DNA of 64,000 bases. Origin: Ceratotherium simum simum (taxonomy: Eukaryota; Chordata; Mammalia; Perissodactyla; Rhinocerotidae). Each line of letters starts with the position of its first letter. The first letter of the stretch is position 1. The stretch covers positions 1,418,178-1,482,177 of the forward strand of contig NW_004454160.1 in the NCBI RefSeq assembly GCF_000283155.1, read 5' to 3'. The position numbers and the translations under genes are program-made. Shown piece by piece: positions 23,500-34,300 of the stretch. The notes below the pieces were generated by a model. It was not told the DNA's origin, made no database searches, and saw only the letters and a program-made list of their open reading frames with translations.

Positions 23500-23830
23500 T
23501 TCTATTTCTGAGCTCACTATGCTCTCTGCTGCCTCCAGGACTTTTCATGGGTAGCAGTGATAGCCTGGAATGTCATTCTCTTCACCTCCCACTCAGCTCT
23601 GACTTAACTATCTCCAATTTGCCCTTAAGGACTTGATTTAGATATTACCTACCAAAGGAAGCCTATCTGACCCTATAGTCTGGGTGAGGGCCCCTCCTGA
23701 GTGCTTCCACAGCATTATGTACCTACTCTTATTACTGGGGTTATCTGTTTGACTGTCTCACCAATTAGACTTAGAGTTCCTTAAGAACATACAGGATCTC
23801 CTTATTTTTCTTCCAAAAGTGAAAATCACT
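23500..23830 (+). mobile_element. L2 3' fragment, sense
   Basis: GCCTGGAATGTCATTCTCTT, AAGGAAGCCTATCTGACCC and TTAGAGTTCCTTAAGAACAT are degraded L2 blocks in order. Confidence 0.75.
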
Positions 23831-23944
23831 TTACTGGTTTTTGGGTTTTGTCGCTGTTGTATAAATGACTATAAAAGTACTGCACGTGCCTGTTCCAGTT
23901 GTTCCCTTTCTCTATGGATGGTATTATCTAGTAGTGGCTCAAGC

Positions 23945-24130
23945 AAGAAAGCTTGACATTTATTCATTCAAAACACAACAAAAACGAAAATAGGCATGTC
24001 TACTGCATACTAGGCACTCTGCTAATCACTACTGTCCCTGCTATCAGGGACAAGTAACTCATGTGATTAAAGGGAAAGTGCAAGGTACTCTGGAAGTTTA
24101 CAACAGGTTGATAACCTAGCCGGGGATGGA
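23945..24130 (-). mobile_element. L2/MIR-type remnant, antisense
   Basis: TGCATACTAGGCACTCTGCT and TCAGGGACAAGTAAC resemble the complement of the L2 3' end. Confidence 0.45.
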
Positions 24131-24169
24131 ACTAGAGAGATGAACTGGTGGTAGGTCATCTTTGGGCTG

Positions 24170-24930
24170 CTTCTCTCTCACTGGTTCTACATCCAATCAG
24201 TAGCCTAGCCCTGTCACTTCTGCTTCTGAAATCTCTTTGTCTTTTATCTCTCCATTTCTCTCACTCCTGTACTATCAGCACTACCTACCTTTGCCTGGAA
24301 TGCCGCAACAGCCTCATAACTGATTAGACTTGATCCCTCCAATCCAGAGTCCATACAGAAGCCAAAGGGATGTTCCTAAAAGGAAAATCTGATCATATCA
24401 TCTCCCTGTTTAAAAGCTTCCAGCTGTTCGCCTATGAGCTCCAATAAAATTTATAAGCTTTTATGCAACTTGCACAGCCCAGTATGCTGGCTTCTCTCTC
24501 TCTCTTTTTCTCCAGTCTCAACTTTTCTCCACATTCCTTGTACCTATGCTCTAAGACATATTAACTTACTAGAGTTCTTTCTCTAATCTGAATCTTGATT
24601 CATGCTGTTTCTTCTGCAAGGAACATTCTTCATTCTCCCACTCCCAGCTCATGTGAGTGGCTAATTCTTATTCCTCCTTCAGATCCCTGGTTAGATGTAG
24701 TTTCCTCTAGGAATCTTTCCCTGAATCCTCCCACCCCTTCAGACTGAGTTAGGAGCTATATTGTGTAGCACCCTTTACTTCCATCATAATAATGATTACA
24801 TTCTGTTGTAACTGGCTAATCTGTAAACTCTATGAGGGCAGGAAACTTATTTCCTTATTCACTATTGTATTTGCAGTGCTTAAGACATTATATTGTACAT
24901 AGAGCTCTATAAACACTTGTTGAATGATTA
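24170..24930 (+). mobile_element. L2 fragment, sense, well preserved
   Basis: About 760 bp in L2 order: GATGTTCCTAAAAGGAAAAT, CTGATCATATCATCTCCCTG, CTGCAAGGAACATTCTTCAT, CAGATCCCTGGTTAGATGTA, TAAACTCTATGAGGGCAGGA and the end ATAAACACTTGTTGAATGAT. Confidence 0.9.
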
Positions 24931-24949
24931 GATAACTAAAACGAACACA

Positions 24950-25335
24950 CATTATTAAAAATTAGATAATACAGAAAGTAATGAAAAAGGCAAAAATCAT
25001 GGCTAATCCCACCACCCAGATATAATCACTATCAATATTTTGGCATATATCCTCCCAGACATTTCCATTTTTTTCTCCCTCAAAAATGAGATCTTATTTT
25101 ATGTAATATTCAGTCAAATTATTGTTTAATCCTAAATCTGTCATTATGGACACCCTTGCAAGTCAGTACATTGCTCTCTGATGTTCTGTTGTAAGCATAT
25201 ACCATACTTGAAATAATTAATCCTCACTTTGATGGATATTAGATTATTTCTAATATTTTATTAGCATAAAGAATACTGAAATAAACATTCATCCTTGAAC
25301 ACATATCTTGGCATATGTTCATACTTGATCATTGT
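24950..25335 (-). mobile_element. Old L1 3' region, antisense
   Basis: ATCCCACCACCCAGATATAA, TATATCCTCCCAGACATTTC and AATACTGAAATAAACATTCA are complements of an L1 3' UTR. Confidence 0.6.
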
Positions 25336-25444
25336 GCATCTAACAGCTAGAACAGGGCCTGGGACATAGGATGCAACCATATACTGAGTGGATGAGTGGA
25401 TGAATAATCAAATGCATAAGGGAATCAGCTGTCCATAGAGAGGC

Positions 25445-25670
25445 ATAAGAACACTGTGACTAAGAGTTTAGGCTCTGGAATCAGTATACTTATATTTAAA
25501 TCCCAGCTCTAGCACTTTCTAGCAATCATTAGTCTTTTCCTAGCTTCATGTCCCTCTCTGCGCAAATGAAGATAACGGATGCACTAACTTCAAAGAACTG
25601 AATAAGATAATGCAAGTCACGTGCATTCATAGAGCTCTGCACACCGTACGCACTCAATAAATGTTGGTAT
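25445..25670 (+). mobile_element. MIR SINE, nearly full length
   Basis: GACTAAGAGTTTAGGCTCTG, AAATCCCAGCTCTAGCACTT and the 3' end CACTCAATAAATGTTGGTAT. Confidence 0.88.
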
Positions 25671-25689
25671 CATTATTTTTGTTATTATT

Positions 25690-27080
25690 TAAAAAATTTA
25701 TTATTAGAATGGAAATTCCTCAAGGTCCACAGGAAGAACGACAGAGCTTCGCTTCATACATTGAAGAAAAGAAGAAAACAGTTCTAATGAGAAAACAGAA
25801 AGGAGATAATTAAAAAATAAGAAAAATTGTTCTCATTCAAGCATCATTTTCTCCATGGAAGTGACTGCTCTTTTCCGTGGCAGTAACCATACCTCTCAGA
25901 ATTTTCAGGGTTTTCAAATTTTTGTGATTTCATTTTTTTGATAAAGTTGCTTTATTAATTATATAACCAAATATGAACTAGTATTTATAACTTTGTGAAG
26001 TTTACATATATGTATATGAATACAAATTAGAAAAAATGTTTTGTTCTAATATTTAGGTTTTAAAGACATACATTTGTTTGGGAATTACTCTCATCTTGTG
26101 ATACCCCTTCCACTGTTGCCTTAGGGGTTATTTAAATTAAATCTTATGTAATTTAAATTTCTTGTGCCCCTATCAGATTGTACGCTCTTTGAGAATGGTA
26201 ACTTGTATACATCTCTGTATCCTCTACAGCAAGCAGAATCATTCCTTTTACTCAATAGTTCTTAAGAAAAAAATGATTGACTTGATACATATCTTTGGCA
26301 ATGTTGCTTAGGAGTGAAAACATTGTTGAAATTCTGCAGAATCCCTCTGAAAAACCATGTTTAAAAAGAAGAAAATTCTATGCTTAAGATTGCTAAAGTT
26401 TAGGATTCCCCTCCTTCTCTTTTCATTTAATAACTTTTTGAACATCTCAAGACACCAGTGAAAACAAAATCAGGATGCTTGGCACTGTAGTTTAGAGAGC
26501 ATAAATGGCATTTTTTCAAAAAAATGAAAATGCACTTTACTGGTAGCACTCATTACCCAAGGCTGTAATTACAGAGAAACACTCAAGAAGCACTGAAATC
26601 ACTGGACCATAAGGCAGCAGTGACATGACCCAGATTCACCTAAACTAGAACAGGAAACCCAGACTGTGATAACTCAGATATCCATAAAGGTAGAAAAGTC
26701 CCTTTTAGGATTTTTTTCCCCCGTACAGACTTGAAGACACAACTGGAAAAATGTGCCAGGATGGGTGGAGCCTCAACAGGCTGACTCACTGTGGTTGGAT
26801 CCAGACTGCCAGGGAGAGCTGGCTTCAGACTATAATTAGGCAAACATTGCAGCTGGTCTTGCTGGCATTTTCATGTTAAAGACAACATTATTAGAAAATG
26901 TGTAAACAGGATAGGGCAGTGGAGGTCCCCTCTAGACCTTAGAGCCGCAGACCCCCACCCCTCCATGGCTTCTCTGTAGCATCTGCCATTTTGATTCTGC
27001 ATATAAAACCAAACCGCACACATTCCACCAACATAACCTCTCCTCTGAATGATCCTCCTTTTCCCCAAGAACCTTGGCAA
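25690..27080. other. Intron 3; one L2 tail
   Basis: L2 3' tail at about 26155-26270 (CTATCAGATTGTACGCTCTT). The remainder is AT-rich and unassigned. Confidence 0.45.
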
Positions 27081-27084
27081 TCAC

Positions 27085-27295
27085 TGGCATTATCTTGGCT
27101 CTGCCACTTTAGACCTATACAGCTTTAGGCAAGTTATTTGAGCCTTGGTCTTTTTCACTGGTCTAACGGATGTAATAATAACATCTATCTCATGAGTTAG
27201 GAAAATGAACTGAAAAATAGTTGAAATAAAATATATTAAGTATCTAGAAAAGTGCCTAGAGTATTAAAAATTCAATAAATATCATGTATTATTAT
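27085..27295 (+). mobile_element. MIR SINE
   Basis: TTGGCTCTGCCACTTTAGAC, TAGGCAAGTTATTTGAGCCT and CTAGAAAAGTGCCTAGAG follow MIR. Confidence 0.8.
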
Positions 27296-27619
27296 TAGCC
27301 ACTATTATGATCTTCTTAATAAATCCTGTCAGATATTTCAAAAGGTTTCTGCTGCTTTCTCTTACTTTACATTTATAATTTTATCATCCCAGTTTAGGTG
27401 GAAAACTGTCTTCCTTTAAACTCATCATTAAAAACAAATGTACTTTTCTTGACTTCCCAGTTTCCTATTCTAACCAATTAGTTAACACACCAGTATGCTC
27501 CTTAGAACCATTCAACTTATTGTGAACACATTCAGTGAGTACTGAGTAGAGACCGGGGAAAACACAAATCCAATAGAATTGGCTGGAAAAGAGGCCAGGT
27601 GAAACACAAATACAGATCC

Positions 27620-27920
27620 AACAAGTTTAGCTCAGTTGATGAACATTTACTGAGCACTTATTATACATGGGCATCATGCTAGATTCTAGAGACTAGAAAA
27701 GGATGAACGAGAGGTCTTTCTGCCCTTGAAGAGCTTAGAGTCAAGGTACATATTTCGAGATTGGAGAGTCAGGGGAGGTATCCTAAAAAAAAGAAAATGG
27801 CACCTGAGCTGAAACTCGAAGGACGAGCAGGCTTTAACCAGGTAAAGAATAGGAGGGAAAAGGTATTCTAGGCAGAGGGAACAGCCAGAACAAAGACTTG
27901 GAAGTATGAAAAAGCTTTGA
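27620..27920 (-). mobile_element. L2 fragment, antisense
   Basis: AACATTTACTGAGCACTTAT, GAAGAGCTTAGAGTCAAGGT, GGCAGAGGGAACAGCCAGAA are the complement of the L2 3' region. Confidence 0.8.
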
Positions 27921-28139
27921 ATTGCAAGCAATTCAGAATTAATGGAGTAAAAAACATGTCTTGGAGAATCTTGGGAGATACAAGTAGATTTACAGCTTAC
28001 CTAGAGGAGACAGAATTGTGCTCTGTGCCCACCTAAATAAGAGGAGCTCAGGGTTCCAGTCCCACTACCACCAAACTCTCACCAGCTGAGCTTCCCAACC
28101 TAGATAGTATTCACTATTTCAGGTCACAGAAACGACAAG

Positions 28140-28345
28140 TATTTTCAGGCCCACATTACGAGACTTTGGGTAAGTTCCTTTGCTACTCTTTGTGCCTTTA
28201 CTTCCTGATTTGTAAACTGGGGTAACAATCATGCTGTCTTCCCAGGGTTGTCATGAACGTTAAATGAGATAATACTGCACATACATGGAATAGTACCTGA
28301 CACACAGAAAGAGATCAACACGTGCTAGCCAATATTCTCTACGTG
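28140..28345 (+). mobile_element. MIR SINE
   Basis: TTGGGTAAGTTCCTTTGCTA, AACTGGGGTAACAATC, GGGTTGTCATGAACGTTAAA and ACACACAGAAAGAGATCAAC. Confidence 0.8.
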
Positions 28346-28635
28346 CTGCTGTAGTCTCACTCATCCCAGAGATGCTGGGGGTGGGGTGGGTGAGAAATCA
28401 CATAGGAAGTTTTTCTCAATACATGGCCATTTGTAAAAATCTTTCTGACCCAATAACCTGTCATGATTTATGGTCACGGTACATAAATTCTATGATTCTG
28501 AAAAAGTCACAATTTCTATAAGCCTTAGCAATGACCTTTCAAAAAAGTGTAGCCTCATTGTTATTTATTAATTATTAGACACATAGGGGAGAGAGGTTTT
28601 TTGGTTTTTAAATTTCTCTTATCAGACCCTCAATC

Positions 28636-28890
28636 CAGGCCTTTATTTTTTTTTTTTTTTTTGAGGAAGATTGACCCTGCGCTAACATCTGTTGCCAATC
28701 TTCCTCTTTTTTTCTTTTTTTTCCCCAAAGCTCCAGAACACAGTTGTAGCATAGTAGCTCTTCTATGTGGGACCCCGCCTGAGCATGGCTTGATGAGCGG
28801 TAAGTAGGTCTGCACCCACGATCGGAACCTGCGAACCCTGGGCCACCAAAGCGGAGCGGGTGAGCTTAACCCCTATGCCGCCGGGCCAGA
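28636..28890 (-). mobile_element. ERE SINE, older composite form, antisense
   Basis: Antisense ERE with two poly-T runs, a TGCGCTAACATCTGTTGCC tail module, a CCAAAGCTCCAG body and a decayed head (CCGGGCCA at the right end). More diverged than the other copies; I find no clear flanking duplication. Confidence 0.85.
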
Positions 28891-29029
28891 GAGAGCTTTA
28901 GACAGCTCTCATTGGCCTTTCTCTGTGTTCTGGCTTGGTTTCTGTCAGTGGTTCCCAGCATTGAGAAGTAAGGCCTGATCAGCGACATTAGACCTGAATG
29001 CCAAGAGAAAAGCACTCAGAACTCCACAC

Positions 29030-29290
29030 CTCCACAGCTGACCTCTGCTCCTCCGACGCGTGACTCAGCCCACTATCTTCCCTCTCACCACAGCATCCGG
29101 CCATTCATTATGTCGGTGGAGTCGACACCCCTCACTTCTATGTTCCAAACCACCTCTCAACCAAAAGCAGCGTGCAGGCAGACTGACTTTCGGAGAGCAC
29201 TCACACAGCTTGGAGGAGCGCTGCGACTCTGCTCGCCCGTTCTGCGTCGCAGCAGATGCAAAAGGTGAAAAAAGAGGAAACGGTTGGGCA
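29030..29290. promoter_or_regulatory. Intronic CpG-rich patch, candidate enhancer or promoter
   Basis: About 260 bp in intron 3 of PDE4DIP hold a cluster of CpGs (ACGCGTG, GTCGAC, GCGCTGCGAC, CGCCCGTT, GCGTCGC) surrounded by CpG-poor sequence. It is not a recognised repeat. TGACTCAGC at about 29061-29069 fits an AP-1 site and the NFE2/antioxidant-response core TGACnnnGC. Two minus-strand donor-like words (GTGAGAGG, GTGAGTGC) occur here, so a noncoding first exon is possible. Frames of 114 codons (+) and 93 codons (-) exist but match nothing I know. Confidence 0.4.
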
Positions 29291-30393
29291 TTCCTACCCC
29301 CACTCCCACCACCAGCACCACAGCTGTTCAGAGGTTTAGTCTTCAAAAGCCACTTAACATGCCTGCAAACTGTCTTTTGTTTTTTTTTTAAACAGTATCC
29401 ATGAGAACTATGAGCAAAAACCCAAGAGGAGGCTGTTTAATTCTCAGGCACGTGTTTTATGGAGCATATTCTTTGTCCACGAGAATATCTTGGAGGATGT
29501 ACATTAGGTCCCGGTGAAACATTTCTATTTACAAATTGAGGGAAGATGGGGAAAACCCCGTCAACAGTGCTTTATTAACCCTTTTTTGAAGATGGAATTT
29601 TATTATTTTATGTCAAAAGCCATCAATTCAAGAATGAAAGAAACCCACGTTATCTCGGTCTGTTTACACAGTACTCATGTGTGGCTTGATCCCTGGGTAA
29701 CCCCCAGGGGGCACCAAAGAGCTGTTTCTTTTTTTAGCACACAAGGGGTCTCAGAAATCCTGGGTGCTCTTTCCAGGCCATATAAATCCTAGGAGATGGG
29801 TTCTATTGTACCCACGTCCTGGGATCAGTCCAGGGCACAGGAAGCTGGGGATGTATATTACATGACCAGTAATTTGGCTCTTGGTCAAATCCAATGATAA
29901 ACATATCAAGATGCAGAGCATTTCAGGAGCTGAATCAGGAGTTTCAAGCAACAATGCCAGATTCTCGTTGAGAAGCAAATGGTATGGCTGAGCCACCTCA
30001 TACTGCAGACAGTATCCAGATATCTAGAGTGGCCCAAGCCAGCCACAGAGAATATAATGCCAGCTGACTGGACTAGGTCTCCTGGGCTCACTGTGGTCCA
30101 GCTACAGATTTTCAGGGTGTCATTTAAACTTCCTGAATTTATCTAAGAAGTAAACTAGGGGTAAAAATGGTAAGACAGAACCACTGGTACAGGAAATTAC
30201 CCATGAACCACAGTCCTCAACACATAGCTAAACAGTGCATATGCTTATTGGGACATATGCTCTTAAAAGAGACACCATTATGGTAAGAATGCCCACAATG
30301 TAGACTAAGCCATGGGTCATATTTTGATAAGATATCACTATCCAATGGTACTGCTTCTAATTGGGATAACAATTATCCACCCACGTGACTTAC
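29290..30393. other. Intron 3 next to exon 3; no repeat recognised
   Basis: About 1.1 kb without a named repeat, flanked by the CpG-rich patch and exon 3, and containing the CTCF-like word at 29701. The relative lack of old repeats is compatible with regulatory constraint but does not prove it. Confidence 0.4.
29701..29714 (+). promoter_or_regulatory. CTCF-like motif
   Basis: CCCCCAGGGGGCAC matches the CTCF core with one mismatch (C at the purine position 3). It lies in intron 3 of PDE4DIP, about 0.4 kb from the CpG-rich patch and 0.7 kb from exon 3. Orientation is forward. Confidence 0.4.
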
Positions 30394-30545
30394 CTTCTCA
30401 AAGTCTCGAAGAGCCTGGGTCTGCACCTGAGGGGGCTTTTCAAATGCTCTCAAGAAATGGGTCTGCCCAAAGGGGACCTTTTCACCACTTCTCCAGGTCT
30501 GTGACTGCGCTGGAGGGCCTCGATCTTTAGTGTCACTAAGAAAAG
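30394..30545 (-). CDS. PDE4DIP: PDE4DIP (myomegalin) exon 3
   Basis: This 152-nt exon encodes the last two bases of an Ala codon and then exactly 50 codons, FLSDTKDRG through LRDFEK. The acceptor is TCTTTCACTGGCAG| with a long T-rich tract, and the donor is GAGAAG|GTAAGT. It ends in phase 0, which fits exon 4. The wording matches the N-terminal region of human myomegalin isoforms; differences from the human sequence I remember are scattered single residues. It carries an internal repeat, QTHFLRAFEK then QTQALRDFEK, separated by PPQV. No catalytic domain is expected: this is a linker before the coiled-coil scaffold. A MaLR LTR in the opposite orientation begins about 140 bp upstream of the exon in gene orientation. 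Confidence 0.94.
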
Positions 30546-30687
30546 CTGCCAGTGAAAGAGGACAACAAAAAATTTTATATAATAGTGGCACTATGATCAT
30601 TCCAACCTGCACAGTCCAGCAGAATTTGGTTTCTGCAAAATACAAACCAATTCTAGGCCATAAAGAAACAGTTCACCTGAAGTAGCC

Positions 30688-31441
30688 TGCGGTAGATCAT
30701 ATTAATAATGGTGCCCAGTGAAACACACTCATTTATGTCCACACCCCTCTGTAATTTGATGTTGCTGCTTCTCCACCAAGAAGTGGAGTCTATTTCTCCA
30801 CACTTTGAATCTGGGTTGGCCTAGTGACTTGCTTTGACTAAGTATGAAAATGCCACCATATGAGTTCCAGAGACTAGGCCTTGAGAGGCCTTGCATTTCT
30901 GTTCTTGCCTTCTTAGAACCCCCAGACCACCATGCTATGAAGTAGCCCAGTCCACCTTCCTGGAGGAGGAAAGGCCAAGTACAGGGGGAATGAAGATGCC
31001 CCAGCTGACAGCCAGTCACCTACTGCCAGACACTTGAGTAAAGCCACCTCGGACCCTCAGCCCCAGTCAAGCTGTCAGAAGATTGCAGCTATCTGAGTGA
31101 TGCCAAGAGAGACCAGCAGAAGAAATGCCCAGTTTGCCAAAACATAGGATTGTGAGAAATAATAAATCATTGTGTTTTAAGCCCTAGGTGGGCAAACTTT
31201 TCTTAAAGGGTCAGATAATAAATATTTTAGGTTTGTGGGCCATCTCTGTCACAACTACTCAATCCTTCCCTTGTAGCTCAAAGCAGACACAGACAATATG
31301 TAAATGAATGAGCATGACAGTGTTGCTACAAAACTGTCATTATAAAAACTGGCAATTGGCCCATGGGCTGCAGTTTGCTGACTCCTGTTTTAAGCCACTA
31401 AGTGTTAGGGTGGTTCTACACATGACAAAAGATAACTGAGA
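30688..31441 (+). mobile_element. MaLR/MLT1-like solo LTR with nested MITE
   Basis: Begins TGCGGTAGATCA, contains CTTCTCCACCAAGAAGTGGA, GCTTTGACTAAGTATGAAAA and the 3' text GAGAAATAATAAATCATTGT then TTTTAAGCCACTAAG, ending near GATAACTGAGA. A perfect 5-bp duplication TAGCC lies at 30683-30687 and 31442-31446. The LTR is antisense to PDE4DIP and is interrupted by a hAT MITE at 31184-31387. Confidence 0.8.
31184..31387. mobile_element. hAT-Charlie-type MITE nested in the LTR
   Basis: About 204 bp with the familiar text GGGCAAACTTTTCTTAAAGG to GGCTGCAGTTTGCTGACTCC and inverted ends. The flanking duplication TTTTAAGCC at 31175-31183 and 31388-31396 fits the 8-bp hAT signature plus one base. Removing it restores the LTR text TTTTAAGCCACTAAG. 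Exact family name uncertain. Confidence 0.85.
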
Positions 31442-31509
31442 TAGCCTCTTTTTTTTTTTTTAATCAAGCTACTCGCTGAGAAGTATTTCTACAATCTCTC
31501 TATAGAGAA

Positions 31510-31780
31510 TCTTTCAGATTACCATATAGAGATAATAACCATTATTGTAAACACCAACATCTTGAACAGGCTTTACAGGTTACAAAATAGTTTCACATGA
31601 ATTATTTCTTTTATAAAGTTACTGCAACCAGTGAAACAGACTGATGTGATTATTAAAACCATTTTACTAACAAGTAAATAAAGGTTCAGAAAGTTTGCTT
31701 GTCCAAGATTACATCGCTAAAGAGTGGCAGAACCAATTCTATGTTCTCTCCACTCAACCTTCCTGACGGTATACTAATAC
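31510..31780 (-). mobile_element. MIR SINE, antisense
   Basis: GGCTTTACAGGTTACAAAAT, ACAAGTAAATAAAGGTTCAG and AAGAGTGGCAGAACCAATTC follow the MIR complement. Confidence 0.7.
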
Positions 31781-32279
31781 TGTGTTGTTTTAGCAGCAAA
31801 GGGGATTGTAACAGGCCTAAGAGTCAGGAAAAAACAGGCAAAGGGGCAGTGGCTAGATCATTCCATTAATCAAAGGAAGCATTGCCCTGGTTTGGCTAAG
31901 CTGCTACTAACCCTATGCGTGCCTCTGAGAAGAAACATTGTGAAAGAATAAGAAATCAGGGCTTCCTCAGGCATAGTACACAGAGAACCTCAGACTGAAG
32001 TGGGCTTGGGTTTGTAGACACAGGTAGAAGATGTAGAAAAATACATCTTTTCTTGGTTGACAGGAGGCAACAATGAGCCTTTATTACCGAACAATTTTTT
32101 TTTAAGTCAGAAAGAATGACAGCCATTGCAATACACTGAGCTCCATAGACAGTGTCAGGGCAAGTGAGAGCAAAAATGGGCTCTGGGTGACTCTGCCTCA
32201 CTGAGGAAGAGTCAGCAGAACTGGACGTATGGGCAAAGGAGATCCTAAGGGTCAAGAGGCAAAACGTCATTATAGGCTC

Positions 32280-32360
32280 TTTTTCTGTCTTTTCTGTTCC
32301 TTTTTTTTTTCTTTTTTCTTTTTTCTTTTCTCTTTCCTTCCTTCTTTCCTCCCTCCTTTG
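32280..32360. repeat. Polypyrimidine tract
   Basis: About 80 bp of almost pure C/T (CTTTTTTCTTTTTTCTTTTC, then CCTTCTTTCCTCCCTCC). Low complexity; capable of triplex formation in principle. A purine-rich partner lies about 280 bp to the right. Confidence 0.85.
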
Positions 32361-32389
32361 CACATTTTTGTCTCTTTTGTTGAAAATTA

Positions 32390-32540
32390 ATTGACCATAT
32401 ATGCATGTGCACCAAAAGCAAAGGCAACAGAAGCAAAAATAAACAAGTGGGACGACATCAAACTAAAAAGCTTCTGCTCAGTAAAGGAAACCATCAACAG
32501 AATGAAAAGGCAGCCTATGGGATGGAAGACAATATTGCTC
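32390..32540 (+). mobile_element. L1 ORF2-end / 3' fragment
   Basis: Plus-strand translation reads [20 protein letters not shown] then [14 protein letters not shown], matching the well-known segment near the end of L1 ORF2. Short internal piece only, with no enzyme activity possible. Confidence 0.8.
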
Positions 32541-32632
32541 CTGCCCTCCCTCCCGTCCTCTTTCTTTCTGCAAACTTGCCACAAGAAAAAGTCCCCAGAT
32601 TTTTTTTAATGCTCAGAAAAGAGCATTCTCTG

Positions 32633-32745
32633 CTAAAAAAAAAAAAAAAAAAAGAAAGAAGGAAAAAGAAGGAAGAGGAGGAAGACAAAAAGGATCGGGA
32701 AGATGATGGTAAAGAGAAAGAAGAAGAAGAAAATAATGATGATAA
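32633..32745. repeat. Polypurine tract
   Basis: A-run followed by GAAAGAAGGAAAAAGAAGGA-type text and then AAGAAGAAGAAA. A 114-codon frame through it (Lys/Glu/Asp only) is a low-complexity artefact. Confidence 0.85.
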
Positions 32746-33291
32746 ATAGGGTGGATCTAGTGCAGTTTTTTTCTTGTCTAAAAGTATTTAACTCCCCATT
32801 ACATCATTGATTTTAAAGAAAAAAAAAGAAATGTAAGGCCATATGATTTGCTTTTAAACTGGACACTGACACTGACAGTGTCTTTTCATTTTTGTAAAAT
32901 TAACATACTATAAAGTGTGTCTTTAGATAGCCCTATCCTTAATGGTATTTTCAATAGCTGCTAACCTTGCCTGGTAGAGTATAGGGGCTTAGACTAGCAC
33001 AGAAATTTAAAGCAGGTTTTCTTGGCACACAGCACAAATTAGTTATAGATGGAAGTAGTATTTTTCCATCTTCAATTGTCTTTGATTCAGCTTGTATAAA
33101 ATAGTTGTTGTTCTGTTAATTATACACCACTCTGTGATTGCAAATTAATAGTAATAATAATAGTATTAATAATAATGTTGCACCTGTTTTGTTGACATTC
33201 TGATTATTTCTAAGTAAATGCAAATGTTTTAACTAAAAGAAATTAGAAAGAATTATGTCTTCCATGTTTAGGTGAAATTAAATAGGCTTTT

Positions 33292-33505
33292 TTTTTTTTT
33301 TTTAAAGATTTTATTTATTTATTTTTCCCCCCAAAGCCCCAGTAGATAGTTGTATGTCACAGCCGCACATCCTTCCAGTTGCTGCATGCGGGACTCGGCC
33401 TCAGGATGGACGGAGAAGTGGTGCCTCGGTGCACGCCCGGGATCCGAACCCGGGCCACCAGCATCAGAGCGCGCGCACTTAACCACCAAGCCACGGGGCC
33501 GGCCC
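33292..33505 (-). mobile_element. ERE SINE, short body type, antisense
   Basis: Well-preserved head (ACGGGGCCGGCCC), B-box complement GGGATCCGAACCC, and CAGTAGATAGTTGTATGTCA body. A 13-bp duplication TAAATAGGCTTTT at 33279-33291 and 33506-33518. Frames across it are SINE artefacts. Confidence 0.95.
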
Positions 33506-33589
33506 TAAATAGGCTTTTGAATGGAAGAAAATTTGATAAAGCATAACAACAATACATTACAGTTAGATTAGTGGGATACAATGGGAAGA

Positions 33590-33795
33590 GAAGAGCATTT
33601 GAAGCTTGGATATGAATCCTGACCACTTGCTAATTGTGGGAATTTAGGCAAATCTCTTAACTTTACTGAGCTTCATTGCCTCTGTAAAAATGGGAATAAT
33701 AATACTTCCCTCACAGAGCTTTTGTATGGATTAAATGAAACAATAAATGAAATAGCCAGCCTAATATCTTGCCTGTAGTAGGCATCTTCTCCATT
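33590..33795 (+). mobile_element. MIR SINE
   Basis: ATGAATCCTGACCACTTGCT, TTTAGGCAAATCTCTTAAC, TAAAAATGGGAATAATAATA and TTGCCTGTAGTAGGCAT follow MIR. Confidence 0.88.
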
Positions 33796-34172
33796 CCTCT
33801 TCCATTTTTGCCCTAGCCCTCTGATTCTGACCTCAAAACGGAGGATCATGTTGCTCAAAACGAGAGTACGGTAGACCCTTGGAATCTGTAGATTTAATAT
33901 ACACCATTACCAATGCTCATTTTAAGTGACTCTGAAGTCCTTAACAGGTTCAAATTAAAATCTTTTTTCCACATTGTGCATATGAACCATCTGTGCTTCA
34001 GAGCTGGTATGAAAAAGGCAAACCACTTAGCAAAGCAAGTAAAACTCTTCATTGATTAAAAGTTTTTGTGAAAAATGGTCCCCCAAAGAGAGCTGTCTTC
34101 ACTTTGGTTTTGTAATTCAGGTAGATCGCTGGCTAATGTTAGCATGGTAATAGTATGATATGATTATGAATA

Positions 34173-34300
34173 CATTAATAATAATAATAATAATATTTAC
34201 TGTGTGTATTCCTTGACGAGCTCTGTACTAAGAGCTTTTCTCACTTAATCTCACTTACAAGGTTGACACTTTATTATCCATTTTAATGGTATATTAGAGC
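34173..34300 (-). repeat. AAT microsatellite and MIR antisense remnant
   Basis: An (AAT)n run at about 34173-34196 followed by MIR-complement text TACTAAGAGCTTTTCTCACT. It lies 0.3 kb beyond exon 2 on the downstream side. Confidence 0.6.

Noticed and set aside
29060..29404. 114-codon plus-strand and 93-codon minus-strand frames over the CpG patch
   Set aside because: No protein family recognised and no flanking coding exons; kept only as a possible regulatory patch or noncoding exon.
32405..32749. 114-codon frame rich in Lys, Glu and Asp
   Set aside because: Produced by an L1 scrap followed by a polypurine tract; not a protein gene.
33357..33626. Frames crossing ERE copies (also near 11640-11831, 28601-28815, 40029-40229, 57217-57565)
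   Set aside because: SINE sequence without protein function; the similarity among these frames only reflects the shared repeat.
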